Shown here: positions 45,960 to 55,152 of the stretch, in pieces
Numbering within the stretch: position 1 is the stretch's first letter
Layout: each line of letters opens with the position of its first letter
Assembly (NCBI GenBank): GCA_037045145.1
Contig: JBAOIA010000012.1
Coordinates: 744,001 to 808,000, forward strand
Source: Bacteroidia bacterium
Lineage (GTDB): Bacteria > Bacteroidota > Bacteroidia > AKYH767-A > OLB10
Direction of reading: 5' to 3'
DNA: 64,000 bases
Program-made: the position numbers and the translations under genes
The notes under the pieces: generated by a model
Seen by the model: the letters and a program-made list of their open reading frames with translations, nothing else
The model's database searches: none
Told to the model about the DNA's origin: nothing

Positions 45960-48557
45960 TTAATGCATTACTGTAAATCGAGCAGTGCTTGAATTCTTTT
46001 TATCTGCCAATTTTAATACATAAACACCATTATCAAATTCTCTAACATCTATATGTATCTTATTGCCATTAGCCTGTATCACTTTCACCATTCTTCCTTT
46101 TAAATCAAACACTGTCAATGTTGCTTTTTCTAACGGTAACGGCATTTGCACTGTTACAACATCAGAAACCGGATTTGGCGAAACAGAAACTATTAATTGA
46201 CTGTTAAGCTCCTTCACTCCAACAAAAGGCGAAGGCCCAAGGTTTAGCCATTCATTGGCAGCAGTTGTTGTTATTCCATCATAGCCCCCCACAACTGCCA
46301 TGTACAGACTGTCATTATTAACTATTCCTGTAAAATTACTTACATTGCTGCAAGCAGTGGGTTTTGGTGGTCCAATAAGCCATTCACTATTATTTAAATC
46401 GTAAGCCCACACATCATCTCGCACTTCTACTCCGCCACCTGTTGGATCGCCACCTGTAAATAAAATATAAGGTAATGAATTTTTAAATATACTGCCTCCT
46501 GCAAATCGAGTCATGGTGCCACCGGGATATGGAGCTATTGCCTGCCATGAAATAATAGAAGGATTTGCAGGATCTATTTGACCAAGCCATGTTTCATCAA
46601 TGGCTCCCTGCAAAATCTGGCTATAACCGCATGTAACTATAATATTATTATTATAAATGCCGCCTCTTAATCCTGATGCAGCAGTTCCCGGCTTAGGTGT
46701 TCCTGTGGTCCAGCTATCTGTAAGAGGGTTATAAATCTGTACTACATTAACATCTGCAGTACCGTCATAACCGCCAACAAAATAAATCAATGAGTCATTG
46801 TAAACATCTGCTGCATAATCACCCACAGGTTGTGGCATGGCTGTTCCTGATGTCCAACTGTTAGTTTGCGGATTATAAATATAATTTGTTGCTGATGGAA
46901 CAAATCCACCTGTATATCCTCCAATGGCATACATTTTATGTTGTACACTTTGCATTGAGAACTGATACATGCCTAATGGCATATCTGTTGCTGCTGACCA
47001 ACTATTGACAACTGCATCAAAACGCTCGTTCTTGGGTTGAATTATACTAAGATCGCTTCCACCGGCTGAAAACAAATAGCCCGAATCAACAGGAGCATTA
47101 ACCGATGGAACAAAAGCTGATGCTGTACCAAATGTTGCAAAAGTTGCCTGTGCTTTATTTGCCCATCCATAATTTGGCAGCTCATTATATGCAGTTGCAG
47201 ATTTAATTAATGTATCGTTTGACAAGTCGCTGTCTGATGCTAACTGCGAATAAACTGTAATAGTATAGCTTCCGGTTGCACCCGGTGTCCATGGGTCGAA
47301 ACTTACCTGCTGTGTCTGATTAAATGCTAAACTACTAACGGTTTTGGTTGACGAATATCCACCTGTAATATCCATAGTAACACTAAAGGTCTGTGTTGAA
47401 AGTCCATTATTCAGAAATGTAGCCTTTGGAATTTGAACACCTGTGCCCACTGAGGTGCGCACATCAATACTTTTAACTGCTGCATCATTTGCAGCAATAG
47501 TCATTGGACCTGTCCACTTATAAATAGGTGAGTTAAGTTCGCCACCTCCACTCCAGCCTGTGGTGGCATTTACGAAGTCGCAGTCGGAATGTATTAAATT
47601 ATCCATCAGTCGCCAGTTGACACCATTATCAATACTGAAAGCCGACCCATAAATAGTATAGGGCGAAGTGATAACAAAAGTAGAATCAGTTCCCGGAACA
47701 TATCGAACCGATTGTTTCATGGTAAACCCAGCTGCAGTTGTAGGTAACAGATTCCATGTTGCGCCACCATCGTTAGTTACAATTAAATCTGTAGATGTAG
47801 TGGCATTGTCAGCCTCACAGGCAACGCCAAAGTTGGCATCACGGAAAGTGATGGCTCCGATAAAACCTGCATAAGGCGTGCTGCTAACAGTCCAGTTCAT
47901 TCCTCTGTCTGTTGATTTATAAATGCGTCCCTTATTGGTACCGAAATAAGCTGTGCTATCGCCATAATTGGTATAAACATCTGTAATACCATATTCACCG
48001 GTTAGGTTTGCGGCAATGTTTGTCTGAGGCACACGAGTCCAGTTGTTGCCACCATCTGCTGTGGTGTAAATTTCAAAATATCCACCATTAGGGTCGCCCA
48101 TACAAAAGCCCTCATTTGCATCAAAGAAATGCACAACATTAGGAAAGCCATTGGGTGCTGCAAAGGTGGCAGTAGTTTGTTTTGTCCAGTTTTGTCCACC
48201 ATCGTTGGTTCGCAAAATACTTCCTCCTCCACTGACATTAAACATAGCAACCCATGCAGTGTCGGCATTGAGTGCCATAATACACGATGGGCCGTGATTG
48301 GCAGCATTGGTAATTGTGCCTGCTGTCCAAGTCAGACCACCGTTGGTTGTCCGTGTAAATTCCTGAACAGGATTTTGCTGCGAAGTGCGATCAGAAGCTA
48401 ATCCCCATACCACATTGGTATCAACTGCATCAATAAATTGCACGTAGTTGTTTGGGTTGATGTTTGAGGGTTGTGCTATCCATTGCTGAGCGTATAACTG
48501 ATTGTTAATGGTCAGGCAAAGCGAAACCCATGCAAAAAAGAATAAAGACTTTTTCAT
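45960..48557 (-). CDS. Secreted BNR and Kelch repeat protein with T9SS tail
   Basis: The 865-residue protein has a signal peptide (ending QLYAQ). It carries at least six BNR/Asp-box repeats (about 60-345; RTNDGGQNWTK, TADGGNNWTRV, STDRGMNWT, TNDGGATWN), a CARDB-like domain (about 350-460; NDAAVKSIDVRTSV), Kelch repeats (about 495-755; NPQTNSWTSGTAMP, NPLTDSWTTGTPKP) and a T9SS type A tail (VSPNPVSDVVTVQMP to SSTARFTVMH). Two propeller types in one exported protein suggest binding of glycans or proteins at the cell surface, but no specific ligand can be given. A TATATTTG box lies upstream. It converges on the nuclease gene. Confidence 0.92.
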   Translation of the reverse strand: MKKSLFFFAWVSLCLTINNQLYAQQWIAQPSNINPNNYVQFIDAVDTNVVWGLASDRTSQQNPVQEFTRTTNGGLTWTAGTITNAANHGPSCIMALNADTAWVAMFNVSGGGSILRTNDGGQNWTKQTTATFAAPNGFPNVVHFFDANEGFCMGDPNGGYFEIYTTADGGNNWTRVPQTNIAANLTGEYGITDVYTNYGDSTAYFGTNKGRIYKSTDRGMNWTVSSTPYAGFIGAITFRDANFGVACEADNATTSTDLIVTNDGGATWNLLPTTAAGFTMKQSVRYVPGTDSTFVITSPYTIYGSAFSIDNGVNWRLMDNLIHSDCDFVNATTGWSGGGELNSPIYKWTGPMTIAANDAAVKSIDVRTSVGTGVQIPKATFLNNGLSTQTFSVTMDITGGYSSTKTVSSLAFNQTQQVSFDPWTPGATGSYTITVYSQLASDSDLSNDTLIKSATAYNELPNYGWANKAQATFATFGTASAFVPSVNAPVDSGYLFSAGGSDLSIIQPKNERFDAVVNSWSAATDMPLGMYQFSMQSVQHKMYAIGGYTGGFVPSATNYIYNPQTNSWTSGTAMPQPVGDYAADVYNDSLIYFVGGYDGTADVNVVQIYNPLTDSWTTGTPKPGTAASGLRGGIYNNNIIVTCGYSQILQGAIDETWLGQIDPANPSIISWQAIAPYPGGTMTRFAGGSIFKNSLPYILFTGGDPTGGGVEVRDDVWAYDLNNSEWLIGPPKPTACSNVSNFTGIVNNDSLYMAVVGGYDGITTTAANEWLNLGPSPFVGVKELNSQLIVSVSPNPVSDVVTVQMPLPLEKATLTVFDLKGRMVKVIQANGNKIHIDVREFDNGVYVLKLADKKNSSTARFTVMH

Positions 48558-48600
48558 AATTTTTTGATTTTAGTGGTTCAAACCGATTTGATTTATCAAA

Positions 48601-48608
48601 CAAATATA
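48601..48608 (-). promoter_or_regulatory. Promoter -7 box for the BNR/Kelch gene
   Basis: TATATTTG on the minus strand is a full TAnnTTTG match, with a TTG 18 bp further upstream as a -33 element. It lies 43 bp before the ATG. Confidence 0.7.
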
Positions 48609-48651
48609 AAAAAACCTTTAAAAGGGCAATAAAGCGTTTTAAATATAGGAC

Positions 48652-48679
48652 AAAAAAAAACCGGCCTTACGACCGGTTT
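48652..48679 (-). terminator. Intrinsic terminator after pnp
   Basis: The stem AAACCGG/CCGGTTT (48658-48664 with 48673-48679) has a further C-G pair inside and, on the minus strand, ends in a run of nine T (A run 48652-48660). It is 5 bp after the pnp stop. Confidence 0.85.
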
Positions 48680-48684
48680 AATTC

Positions 48685-50874
48685 TTATGAGTTTTGATTC
48701 TCTCTTGGCATTCTTCGCTCACGAGGTTTACCGTCACCGGCATCACCTGGTTGACGTTCCGGCTTTGGCAACAACACTTTACGCGATAATTTCAGCTTAC
48801 CGCTCTTTTCTTCTACACCAATCAATTTCACTTCAACCAAATCGCCTTCTTTAAAAACGCCATCCATAGTTGCTAAACGTTCATGAGTAATTTCGGAAAT
48901 ATGCAACAAGCCATCTTTACCCGGCATAATTTCAACAAAAGCTCCAAAGGTTGTAATGTTCTTGACTTTCCCTTTATATACGGTTCCAACTTCAGGCACT
49001 GCAACAATAGCTTTTACGCGCTCCAATGCTTTATCCATACTCTCCTTACCTACTGCAGCAATCTGCACATAGCCTTTGTTATTCTTTTCTTCAATGGTAA
49101 TGGTGGCACCGCTTTCACGTTGAATCTCTTGAATAATTTTTCCTCCGGGTCCTATGACAGCACCTATCTGATCTGTTTCAATTGTAAACTCAATAATACG
49201 TGGTGCATTTGGTTTGTAATCAGCACGAGGTTCAGTAATGGTTTTTTCCATTTCGCTGATGATATGCAATCGTCCCTGACGTGCTTGCTCTAATGCCTGC
49301 GCCATCACCTCATAAGGCAATCCCTCAACCTTTAAGTCCATCTGTGTAGCGGTAATACCATTACGTGTTCCGGCAACTTTAAAGTCCATATCGCCTAAGT
49401 GGTCTTCATCACCAAGTATATCACTTAATATTGCATAACGTCCCTTTCCATCACTAATCAATCCCATTGCAATTCCTGCCACAGTTGATTTCATTTTAAT
49501 TCCTGCATCCATCAATGCCATACTTCCTGCACAAACTGTTGCCATAGAACTTGATCCATTCGATTCAAGAATATCAGAAACTACTCTGATGGTATATGGA
49601 TTTTCTGTTTCCGGTGGAAGTGCTTTTGTTAATGCTCGCAATGCAAGGTTTCCATGACCAACTTCTCTGCGTCCTGTTCCACGCATAGGTTTTGCCTCGC
49701 CTGTTGAGAACGGAGGAAAGTTATAATGCAATAAAAACTTTTTAGTTCCTTCAATCATGGCTCCATCAATAATCTGCTCTTCCATTTTACCTCCTAGGGT
49801 AACCGTTGTGAGCGATTGTGTTTCACCACGTGTAAAAACGGCTGAACCATGTGCAGTTGGCAGATAGTTTGTTTCACTCCAGATTGGACGAACATCAGTT
49901 AAGCCTCTTCCATCAAGACGTTTTTTCTCTGCCAATAAAGCTTCACGAACAGCATCATACTCCACTTCATGATAGTAGTGATTAATGAAAGCTGCTTTTG
50001 TTTCCAACTCTTCCTCAGTAAATCGTGTTTTAAACTCCTCTACTATTGCTTCAAATGATTTTTTTCTTTCGTTCTTGTTTGGATTACCTTGTAAGGCTAC
50101 CTGATAAACTTTTTGGTAAGTCTCATCACGAACCAATTTTCTCAAATCTTCGTCATGCACTTCATGATTGTATTCACGCTTGGTTTTTCCACCAATTTTT
50201 TCAAGCAAATCCAATTGTGCTTTACACTGAAGTTTAATTGCTTCATGCGCTGCTTTTATAGCTTCAAGCATGGTGGCCTCGCTCACTTCACTCATTTCAC
50301 CTTCTACCATCACAATATTTTCCATTGATCCGGCAACAATTAAATCAAGTGTGGCACGGGCAATATCTGTAATATAGGGGTTGATAACCATTGCACCATC
50401 AATTTGTGCAACACGAACTTCAGAAATAGGTCCGTTAAAAGGAATATCACTTATGGTTAATGCTGCTGACGCTGCAAGGGCTGCAAGAGCATCAGGATAA
50501 ATATTGCTATCACCTGAGTGTAGTGTTACCAACACCTGTGTGTCGGCATGAAAATTTTCAGGAAACATTGGGCGCAGTGCACGGTCAATGAGTCTGCTGA
50601 TAAGAATTTCATATTCTGATGGTCGTGCTTCACGCTTAAAAAAACCTCCCGGAAAGCGACCTACTCCGGCATACTTTTCCTGATAGTCAACTGTTAAGGG
50701 CATAAAGTCAACGCCTGGCATTGCATCTTGCTTTGCACATGCTGTTGCCAAAAGCATACAGTCGCCCATTCGTACAACAACCGAGCCATCAGCTTGCTTA
50801 GCCAGTTTGCCGGTTTCAATAGAAATCTCTCTACCATCGGGTAAAGTAAATGTGTGTTTAACTCCTAAATTCAT
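48685..50874 (-). CDS. pnp: Polyribonucleotide nucleotidyltransferase (PNPase)
   Basis: The 729-residue protein has the full PNPase layout: RNase PH domain 1 (about 10-145), helical domain (about 150-245), RNase PH domain 2 with the catalytic region (about 310-550; FPPFSTGEAKPMRGTGRREV, SDILGDEDHLGDMDFK), KH domain (IGPGGKIIQEIQRESGATI, about 555-615) and S1 domain (VGTVYKGKVKNITTFGAFVEI, about 625-695). It degrades RNA phosphorolytically from the 3' end. The tail is basic and Pro-rich. It lies downstream of rpsO in the classic rpsO-pnp order, with a terminator hairpin between them. Confidence 0.98.
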   Translation of the reverse strand: MNLGVKHTFTLPDGREISIETGKLAKQADGSVVVRMGDCMLLATACAKQDAMPGVDFMPLTVDYQEKYAGVGRFPGGFFKREARPSEYEILISRLIDRALRPMFPENFHADTQVLVTLHSGDSNIYPDALAALAASAALTISDIPFNGPISEVRVAQIDGAMVINPYITDIARATLDLIVAGSMENIVMVEGEMSEVSEATMLEAIKAAHEAIKLQCKAQLDLLEKIGGKTKREYNHEVHDEDLRKLVRDETYQKVYQVALQGNPNKNERKKSFEAIVEEFKTRFTEEELETKAAFINHYYHEVEYDAVREALLAEKKRLDGRGLTDVRPIWSETNYLPTAHGSAVFTRGETQSLTTVTLGGKMEEQIIDGAMIEGTKKFLLHYNFPPFSTGEAKPMRGTGRREVGHGNLALRALTKALPPETENPYTIRVVSDILESNGSSSMATVCAGSMALMDAGIKMKSTVAGIAMGLISDGKGRYAILSDILGDEDHLGDMDFKVAGTRNGITATQMDLKVEGLPYEVMAQALEQARQGRLHIISEMEKTITEPRADYKPNAPRIIEFTIETDQIGAVIGPGGKIIQEIQRESGATITIEEKNNKGYVQIAAVGKESMDKALERVKAIVAVPEVGTVYKGKVKNITTFGAFVEIMPGKDGLLHISEITHERLATMDGVFKEGDLVEVKLIGVEEKSGKLKLSRKVLLPKPERQPGDAGDGKPRERRMPRENQNS

Positions 50875-50895
50875 TTTATCGTCTTATTTAAAAAC

Positions 50896-50925
50896 AAAAA
50901 GGCAATTGTTTACCATTGCCTTTTT
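50896..50925 (-). terminator. Hairpin between rpsO and pnp
   Basis: A perfect 11-bp stem AAAAAGGCAAT/ATTGCCTTTTT (50896-50906 with 50915-50925) has an 8-nt loop and A/T runs on both sides. It is probably the terminator or attenuator of rpsO. Partial read-through would feed pnp, for which no own promoter box is evident. Confidence 0.85.
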
Positions 50926-50952
50926 GAAATTTTATTGTATTCAATTTAAATT

Positions 50953-51222
50953 TTACTTCCTTAAACCGAGGTCAGCTACAATTTTACGGTAACGGGTAAT
51001 ATCAGTTTTGTGAAGATAGTTCAGTAAACTTCTTCTTTTTCCAACAAGCTTTATTAGCGATTGCTGTGTAGCATAATCTTTTGGCTGAATTTTAAGATGG
51101 TCAGTCAGGTGATTGATGCGCTCAGAAAACATGGCAATTTGTGCTTCAGAATTACCGGTATTTTTATCGTTTCCGCCAAACTGCTTAAACAGTTCTTTTT
51201 TCCTTTCAGATGTAACTATCAT
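50953..51222 (-). CDS. rpsO: 30S ribosomal protein S15
   Basis: The 89-residue protein is the usual S15 length and contains the conserved GNSEAQIAMFSERINHLTDHL and LVGKRRSLLNYLHK. S15 binds 16S rRNA in the platform of the small subunit. A TATCTTTG promoter box lies 33 bp upstream, and the gene is followed by a hairpin and pnp, the order found in many bacteria. Confidence 0.98.
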   Translation of the reverse strand: MIVTSERKKELFKQFGGNDKNTGNSEAQIAMFSERINHLTDHLKIQPKDYATQQSLIKLVGKRRSLLNYLHKTDITRYRKIVADLGLRK

Positions 51223-51255
51223 TGGTATAGACTATGATTTTATAAAATAAGTGCG

Positions 51256-51263
51256 CAAAGATA
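51256..51263 (-). promoter_or_regulatory. Promoter -7 box for rpsO
   Basis: TATCTTTG on the minus strand, a full TAnnTTTG match, 33 bp upstream of the rpsO ATG. Confidence 0.65.
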
Positions 51264-51293
51264 TGTTTTTATTTGATTATAATATTTTATTTC

Positions 51294-51327
51294 CTAAAAA
51301 AAATAAAGCCCTATGGTTTGATAGGGC
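51294..51327 (-). terminator. Intrinsic terminator after the DUF3078 gene
   Basis: The 7-bp stem GCCCTAT/ATAGGGC (51308-51314 with 51321-51327), with an A-rich run at 51294-51307, reads as a hairpin plus T tract on the minus strand. Confidence 0.75.
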
Positions 51328-51368
51328 CTCATTTTAATAATTATATTGAAAATCAAACAGATGGCTAC

Positions 51369-52277
51369 TTAAAATTTATAAGAAAGACCTATTCCGAAAA
51401 CTTCTTTGAACTGCAGGCGTGGACCGGTTTTGGCTTCTTTTACTCCGCTTGTTTCCTTGATTACAGTTACAGGAATGATATCATCATAAATCATTTGTGT
51501 TCCAATGTTGGCGGTGATAAATTTATTTACCTTCATGGCAATCAGAATTTCATGATTTACAGCAATATTTTGTGGATTATCAAGATAGTTACTGAACAAC
51601 TCAAGTTTGGTTTGGAAATTCACATTTGTAAATACATCTTTCTTATACATGGCACGCAAGTAAGCTCCTAATTGCGTCAATGATTTTTTACCCGGGTCAA
51701 CACCAAAAGCACCTGCCTGAGACAGCATATCGTCATTTACAATAATTGTTCGCCCTGTTAATGGAGATAAATATAAGCTAAATGCATCATCAGGTTTGTA
51801 ATCAATACCGATTGAATAAAGTAAATATCCGGGTGCTAAAAATTTAGAGATTGGATATTTTAGCAAAGTATCGTTTTTATAATCGTAGCCATTTGCAAAC
51901 TGACTTTTGAAGTTAAACAAAAACGTATAGTAAAACTTGCTGTTTGCAGAAACCTTATAGCCTACTTTAGAATTAAGATCTATTTTATCCTCGTTTTTAC
52001 GCACTTTGGCATCACCGGATTTTAGTAATCCATAAGCTAAATCCAGTTGATTGTCCCAAGAGAGACGGTCTTTTGCATAGTTGGCAAACAGTGACAGAAA
52101 TGCGGCTCCTGACATTGAGTTTTCTCCACCCGCAGCCCAATTACTTAAAGCCACCTGATTGAAGTTAATTGACCCCATGCCACCTTTTTTCCATGATGTA
52201 TCAACAGGTGCAGAAGATTGAGCCATGGTGCTGCCGGCAATTGCAACAGCAATAACAATTGTAGTAATTCTTTTCAT
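51369..52277 (-). CDS. DUF3078 family outer-membrane-type protein
   Basis: The 302-residue protein has a signal peptide (ending GSTMAQ) and the typical DUF3078 opening DTSWKKGGMGSINFNQVALSNWAAGGE. The remainder is a series of amphipathic strands with alternating aromatic residues (LFNFKSQFANGYDYKND, FSLYLSPLTGRTIIV), ending GIGLSYKF with a C-terminal Phe as in beta-barrel proteins. It is probably an outer-membrane barrel of unknown function. It shares strand and direction with mscL, but a hairpin lies between. Confidence 0.9.
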   Translation of the reverse strand: MKRITTIVIAVAIAGSTMAQSSAPVDTSWKKGGMGSINFNQVALSNWAAGGENSMSGAAFLSLFANYAKDRLSWDNQLDLAYGLLKSGDAKVRKNEDKIDLNSKVGYKVSANSKFYYTFLFNFKSQFANGYDYKNDTLLKYPISKFLAPGYLLYSIGIDYKPDDAFSLYLSPLTGRTIIVNDDMLSQAGAFGVDPGKKSLTQLGAYLRAMYKKDVFTNVNFQTKLELFSNYLDNPQNIAVNHEILIAMKVNKFITANIGTQMIYDDIIPVTVIKETSGVKEAKTGPRLQFKEVFGIGLSYKF

Positions 52278-52324
52278 TGTAATTATTTAATTTTTAAAAT
52301 TTTAAAGTCTTTATATAAAGCAAA

Positions 52325-52348
52325 GGAGGGATTGCTCTCAACCCCTCC
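52325..52348 (-). terminator. Probable terminator after mscL
   Basis: GGAGGGATTG (52325-52334) pairs with CAACCCCTCC (52339-52348) at 9 of 10 positions with a 4-nt loop. The A run on the minus-strand exit side is short and interrupted, so activity is uncertain. Confidence 0.5.
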
Positions 52349-52364
52349 CCCCTATTTACAAATT

Positions 52365-52793
52365 TTATTTTTTCAGTAAATCGCGAATTTCACCAAGCAA
52401 TTCCTGATCTTTTGTAGGTCCTGCCGGTGCAGGTGCCGGCTCTTCTTTTTTAAGATTATTCATTGCTTTGATAACTAAAAACATGACAAAAGCGATGATT
52501 AAAAAGTTTAAACACACCGTAATAAATTCACCGTATTTGATGAACACTTCAGGTACTGCTTTAGTAGTTACCGTTCCGGCTGCATCCAAAACTTCTTTGC
52601 TGCCATCCTGTATCTTATATTTAAGCTCACTGAAGTCGGCACCACCAACCAGTTTACCTACAATAGGCATCACAATGCCGTCAACGAATGATGTGGTTAC
52701 TTTACCAAATGCACCGCCAACCACAACACCAATAGCAAAATCAACAAGATTGCCGCGCATGGCGAAATCTTTAAACTCTTTTAGAAATCCCAT
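52365..52793 (-). CDS. mscL: Large-conductance mechanosensitive channel MscL
   Basis: The 142-residue protein has the MscL start (MGFLKEFKDFAMRGNLVDFAIGV), the pore-lining helix with VVVGGAFGKVTTSFVDGIVMPIVG, a periplasmic loop (about 50-85), the second membrane helix (ITVCLNFLIIAFVMFLVI) and the charged C-terminal helix bundle (KDQELLGEIRDLLKK). It opens on hypo-osmotic shock to release solutes. A TACATTTG promoter box is 40 bp upstream. Confidence 0.97.
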   Translation of the reverse strand: MGFLKEFKDFAMRGNLVDFAIGVVVGGAFGKVTTSFVDGIVMPIVGKLVGGADFSELKYKIQDGSKEVLDAAGTVTTKAVPEVFIKYGEFITVCLNFLIIAFVMFLVIKAMNNLKKEEPAPAPAGPTKDQELLGEIRDLLKK

Positions 52794-52833
52794 AATTTTT
52801 AGTTTTTAAATGTTAGTCAGAAAAATTTCACCG

Positions 52834-52841
52834 CAAATGTA
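52834..52841 (-). promoter_or_regulatory. Promoter -7 box for mscL
   Basis: TACATTTG on the minus strand, a full TAnnTTTG match. Confidence 0.6.
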
Positions 52842-52912
52842 TCATTCTATTCATTTAATGATTCATCACACACTTCAAATAATCTAAAACTTTCACGAAA
52901 TTTTTAGATTTT

Positions 52913-53290
52913 TCAGGCAACTTCTGCTGTTACAGATATTTCAACATCAACGCCTTTTGGCAGACCGGCAACAGCAACCGTTTCGCGAGCAGGAAAATTG
53001 TCTTTGAAGTAACTGCTGTAAACCTTATTCACTTCATCAAAATGCGACATAGCGGTAAGGAAGATTGTTGTTTTTACAATATTGGAAAAATCTAGTCCCG
53101 CTGCATGAAGAATAGCTTCAATATTTTGCATAACGCGTATTGTCTGAGCAGAAATAGATGAAGTAATTAACTGTCCGTTTGCAGGATCAAGTGCAATTTG
53201 TCCGGAAACAAAAAGTAAGTTACCACTCTGTACTGCCTGACTGTAAGGACCTATTGGTGCAGGTGCCTGGGTTGTATTTATAATTTTCAT
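52913..53290 (-). CDS. ridA: RidA family reactive-intermediate deaminase
   Basis: The 125-residue protein is close to RidA in length and motifs: APAPIGPYSQAVQSGNLLFVSGQIALDP, a central helix with NIEAILHAAGLDFSNIVKTTIFL, and the C-terminal PARETVAVAGLPKGVDVEISVTA with the conserved Arg that binds the substrate carboxylate. RidA hydrolyses enamine/imine intermediates from amino-acid metabolism, protecting PLP enzymes. It is monocistronic here and divergent from the phosphatase gene. Confidence 0.96.
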   Translation of the reverse strand: MKIINTTQAPAPIGPYSQAVQSGNLLFVSGQIALDPANGQLITSSISAQTIRVMQNIEAILHAAGLDFSNIVKTTIFLTAMSHFDEVNKVYSSYFKDNFPARETVAVAGLPKGVDVEISVTAEVA

Positions 53291-53402
53291 GATGCGAAAG
53301 TATGAAACAATGATAATTGAATTAAGTCAACTGATAAAAGTCAGACTTCTAATAATGTTCTTAACTAACTTTATGACCTTTTAAATTAAATCCAATATTG
53401 TT

Positions 53403-55124
53403 ATGAATAGTATTCTGAAATCATTTATTATAATTATTCTTTTTTCTTTTCCTGTTCAAATTTTTGCATCAAATTGTAAGCCTCCTGAAAATATTACAAT
53501 AACAGATGTTACATCTTCATTAGCACAAGTTTCCTGGAATACTGTTAACTCGGGTACATCATTTCAACTGAAAATAATTTCTGTCTCCGGAAAGACCAAC
53601 ACATTGATTTCTTCAATCAACAGTATTCAGCTAACTGAGCTGCAACCCATGACTACTTACATGATTTCAATCCAATCTATTTGTGACACCGACACAAGTA
53701 ATGCAAGTAATATTGTTTCATTTACAACAAAACATGTAAATGTTAAAGATTCTATTGTGAGAGGTGCTTACTTGCAAATGCTTACAGAAAACAGTGTTGT
53801 AATAAGATGGAGAACTTTTGTTTCTGAGAACAGCAGAGTGCGCTTTGGTGAAACTATGCAATATGGGAATATTAAAGAAGATTCTGCAAAAGTTAATGAG
53901 CATACTGTTTTGTTATCAGGGCTGCAACCGGGCACTAAGTATTACTACACTATTGGCTCAACAGACAAAGATAAACAGGGCGATGAAGAGAATTATTTTA
54001 TTACAGCACCAAAAAAAGGAACCATTCAACCGGTAAGAATTTGGTCTATTGGTGACTTTGGCAATGGCAGTCTTGCACAACGTGAAGTGCGCGATTCTTA
54101 TTTAAGATACTCTAAAAATCATCCGGCAGATATATGGATTTGGCTTGGTGATAATGCCTACTCTTATGGTTATGATGCACAGTTTACTTACAAAGTTTTC
54201 AATCTTTATAAATCTATCTTTAAACATCTACCCGTATTTCCTTCAATCGGAAATCATGACTATGCCAAAAAAGGATACCTTGACAGTGCTTCACTAAGAA
54301 CAAATTTCCCATACTTTAAAATTTTTGACTGTCCTGAAAATGGAGAATGTGGTGGTGTGGCAAGTAAATCTGAGAAGTATTATTCCTACAATTATTCAAA
54401 CATTCACTTTATCGTTTTAGACAGCTATGGTGCTCGTTCAGATAAAGAAAGCGAAATGTATAAATGGCTTAGTGCAGATTTGAAAGCAAACAATGCACGA
54501 TGGACTATCTGCTATTTTCATCATCCGCCATATAGTCGCGGAACACATAATTCTGATAAACCGGGTGAGTCAACAGATATACGTCAAAATATTATTCCAT
54601 TGCTTGAAAAATACAAGGTTGATTTGGTAATGAGTGGTCATGCACATGATTATGAACGCACATTTTTACTTCATGGACATTATGGCAAACAAGCAACCTT
54701 AACACAAGATATGATAGTTGACAAGAGCGATGGAAATTCACCATACTATCTAAAATCTGCTCTTGATTATAAAGGAACCGTTTATGTTGTGAATGGTGTG
54801 GGTGGACAAGGAGGTGTTGTAAAAACGCAGGGTGACTGGCCTCATAAGGCAATGTATTCTTATTCTAAAATTCATCATGGGTCAATGATTATTGATGTTA
54901 ATAAAGATACATTATCTGCAATATTCCTGACTTCAAGCGATACCATTTTTGATCGGTTTAAAATTGTAAAATCTGATAAAATCAAAAAGAGAAATAACAG
55001 TAAAGAAGGAATGAATCAAAATCAAATTAAACAATTTGACAAAACTGATTTGGGATTTATTCCATTCAGGAAAGACCAGGTTTTTTATACACTTGAAAAA
55101 TACAGCTACTATGAATTTGATTGA
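53403..55124 (+). CDS. Secreted purple acid phosphatase-like metallophosphatase with FN3 domain
   Basis: The 573-residue protein has a signal peptide (ending QIFAS), an FN3 domain (about 22-110; PPENITITDVTSSLAQVSW), the PAP N-terminal beta domain (about 120-200; GAYLQMLTENSVVIRWRT, LSGLQPGTKYYYTIG) and a calcineurin-like metallophosphoesterase domain. Metal ligands are visible in IGDFGNG, WLGDNAYSYG, IGNHDYA, FHHPPYSRG and GHAHDYER. It should hydrolyse phosphomonoesters outside the cytoplasm, perhaps for phosphate supply. The C-terminal 45 residues are Lys/Asn-rich and no T9SS tail is clear. Single gene. Confidence 0.93.
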   Translation: MNSILKSFIIIILFSFPVQIFASNCKPPENITITDVTSSLAQVSWNTVNSGTSFQLKIISVSGKTNTLISSINSIQLTELQPMTTYMISIQSICDTDTSNASNIVSFTTKHVNVKDSIVRGAYLQMLTENSVVIRWRTFVSENSRVRFGETMQYGNIKEDSAKVNEHTVLLSGLQPGTKYYYTIGSTDKDKQGDEENYFITAPKKGTIQPVRIWSIGDFGNGSLAQREVRDSYLRYSKNHPADIWIWLGDNAYSYGYDAQFTYKVFNLYKSIFKHLPVFPSIGNHDYAKKGYLDSASLRTNFPYFKIFDCPENGECGGVASKSEKYYSYNYSNIHFIVLDSYGARSDKESEMYKWLSADLKANNARWTICYFHHPPYSRGTHNSDKPGESTDIRQNIIPLLEKYKVDLVMSGHAHDYERTFLLHGHYGKQATLTQDMIVDKSDGNSPYYLKSALDYKGTVYVVNGVGGQGGVVKTQGDWPHKAMYSYSKIHHGSMIIDVNKDTLSAIFLTSSDTIFDRFKIVKSDKIKKRNNSKEGMNQNQIKQFDKTDLGFIPFRKDQVFYTLEKYSYYEFD

Positions 55125-55152
55125 TACAGGAACTTTATCAGAATACCTGAAA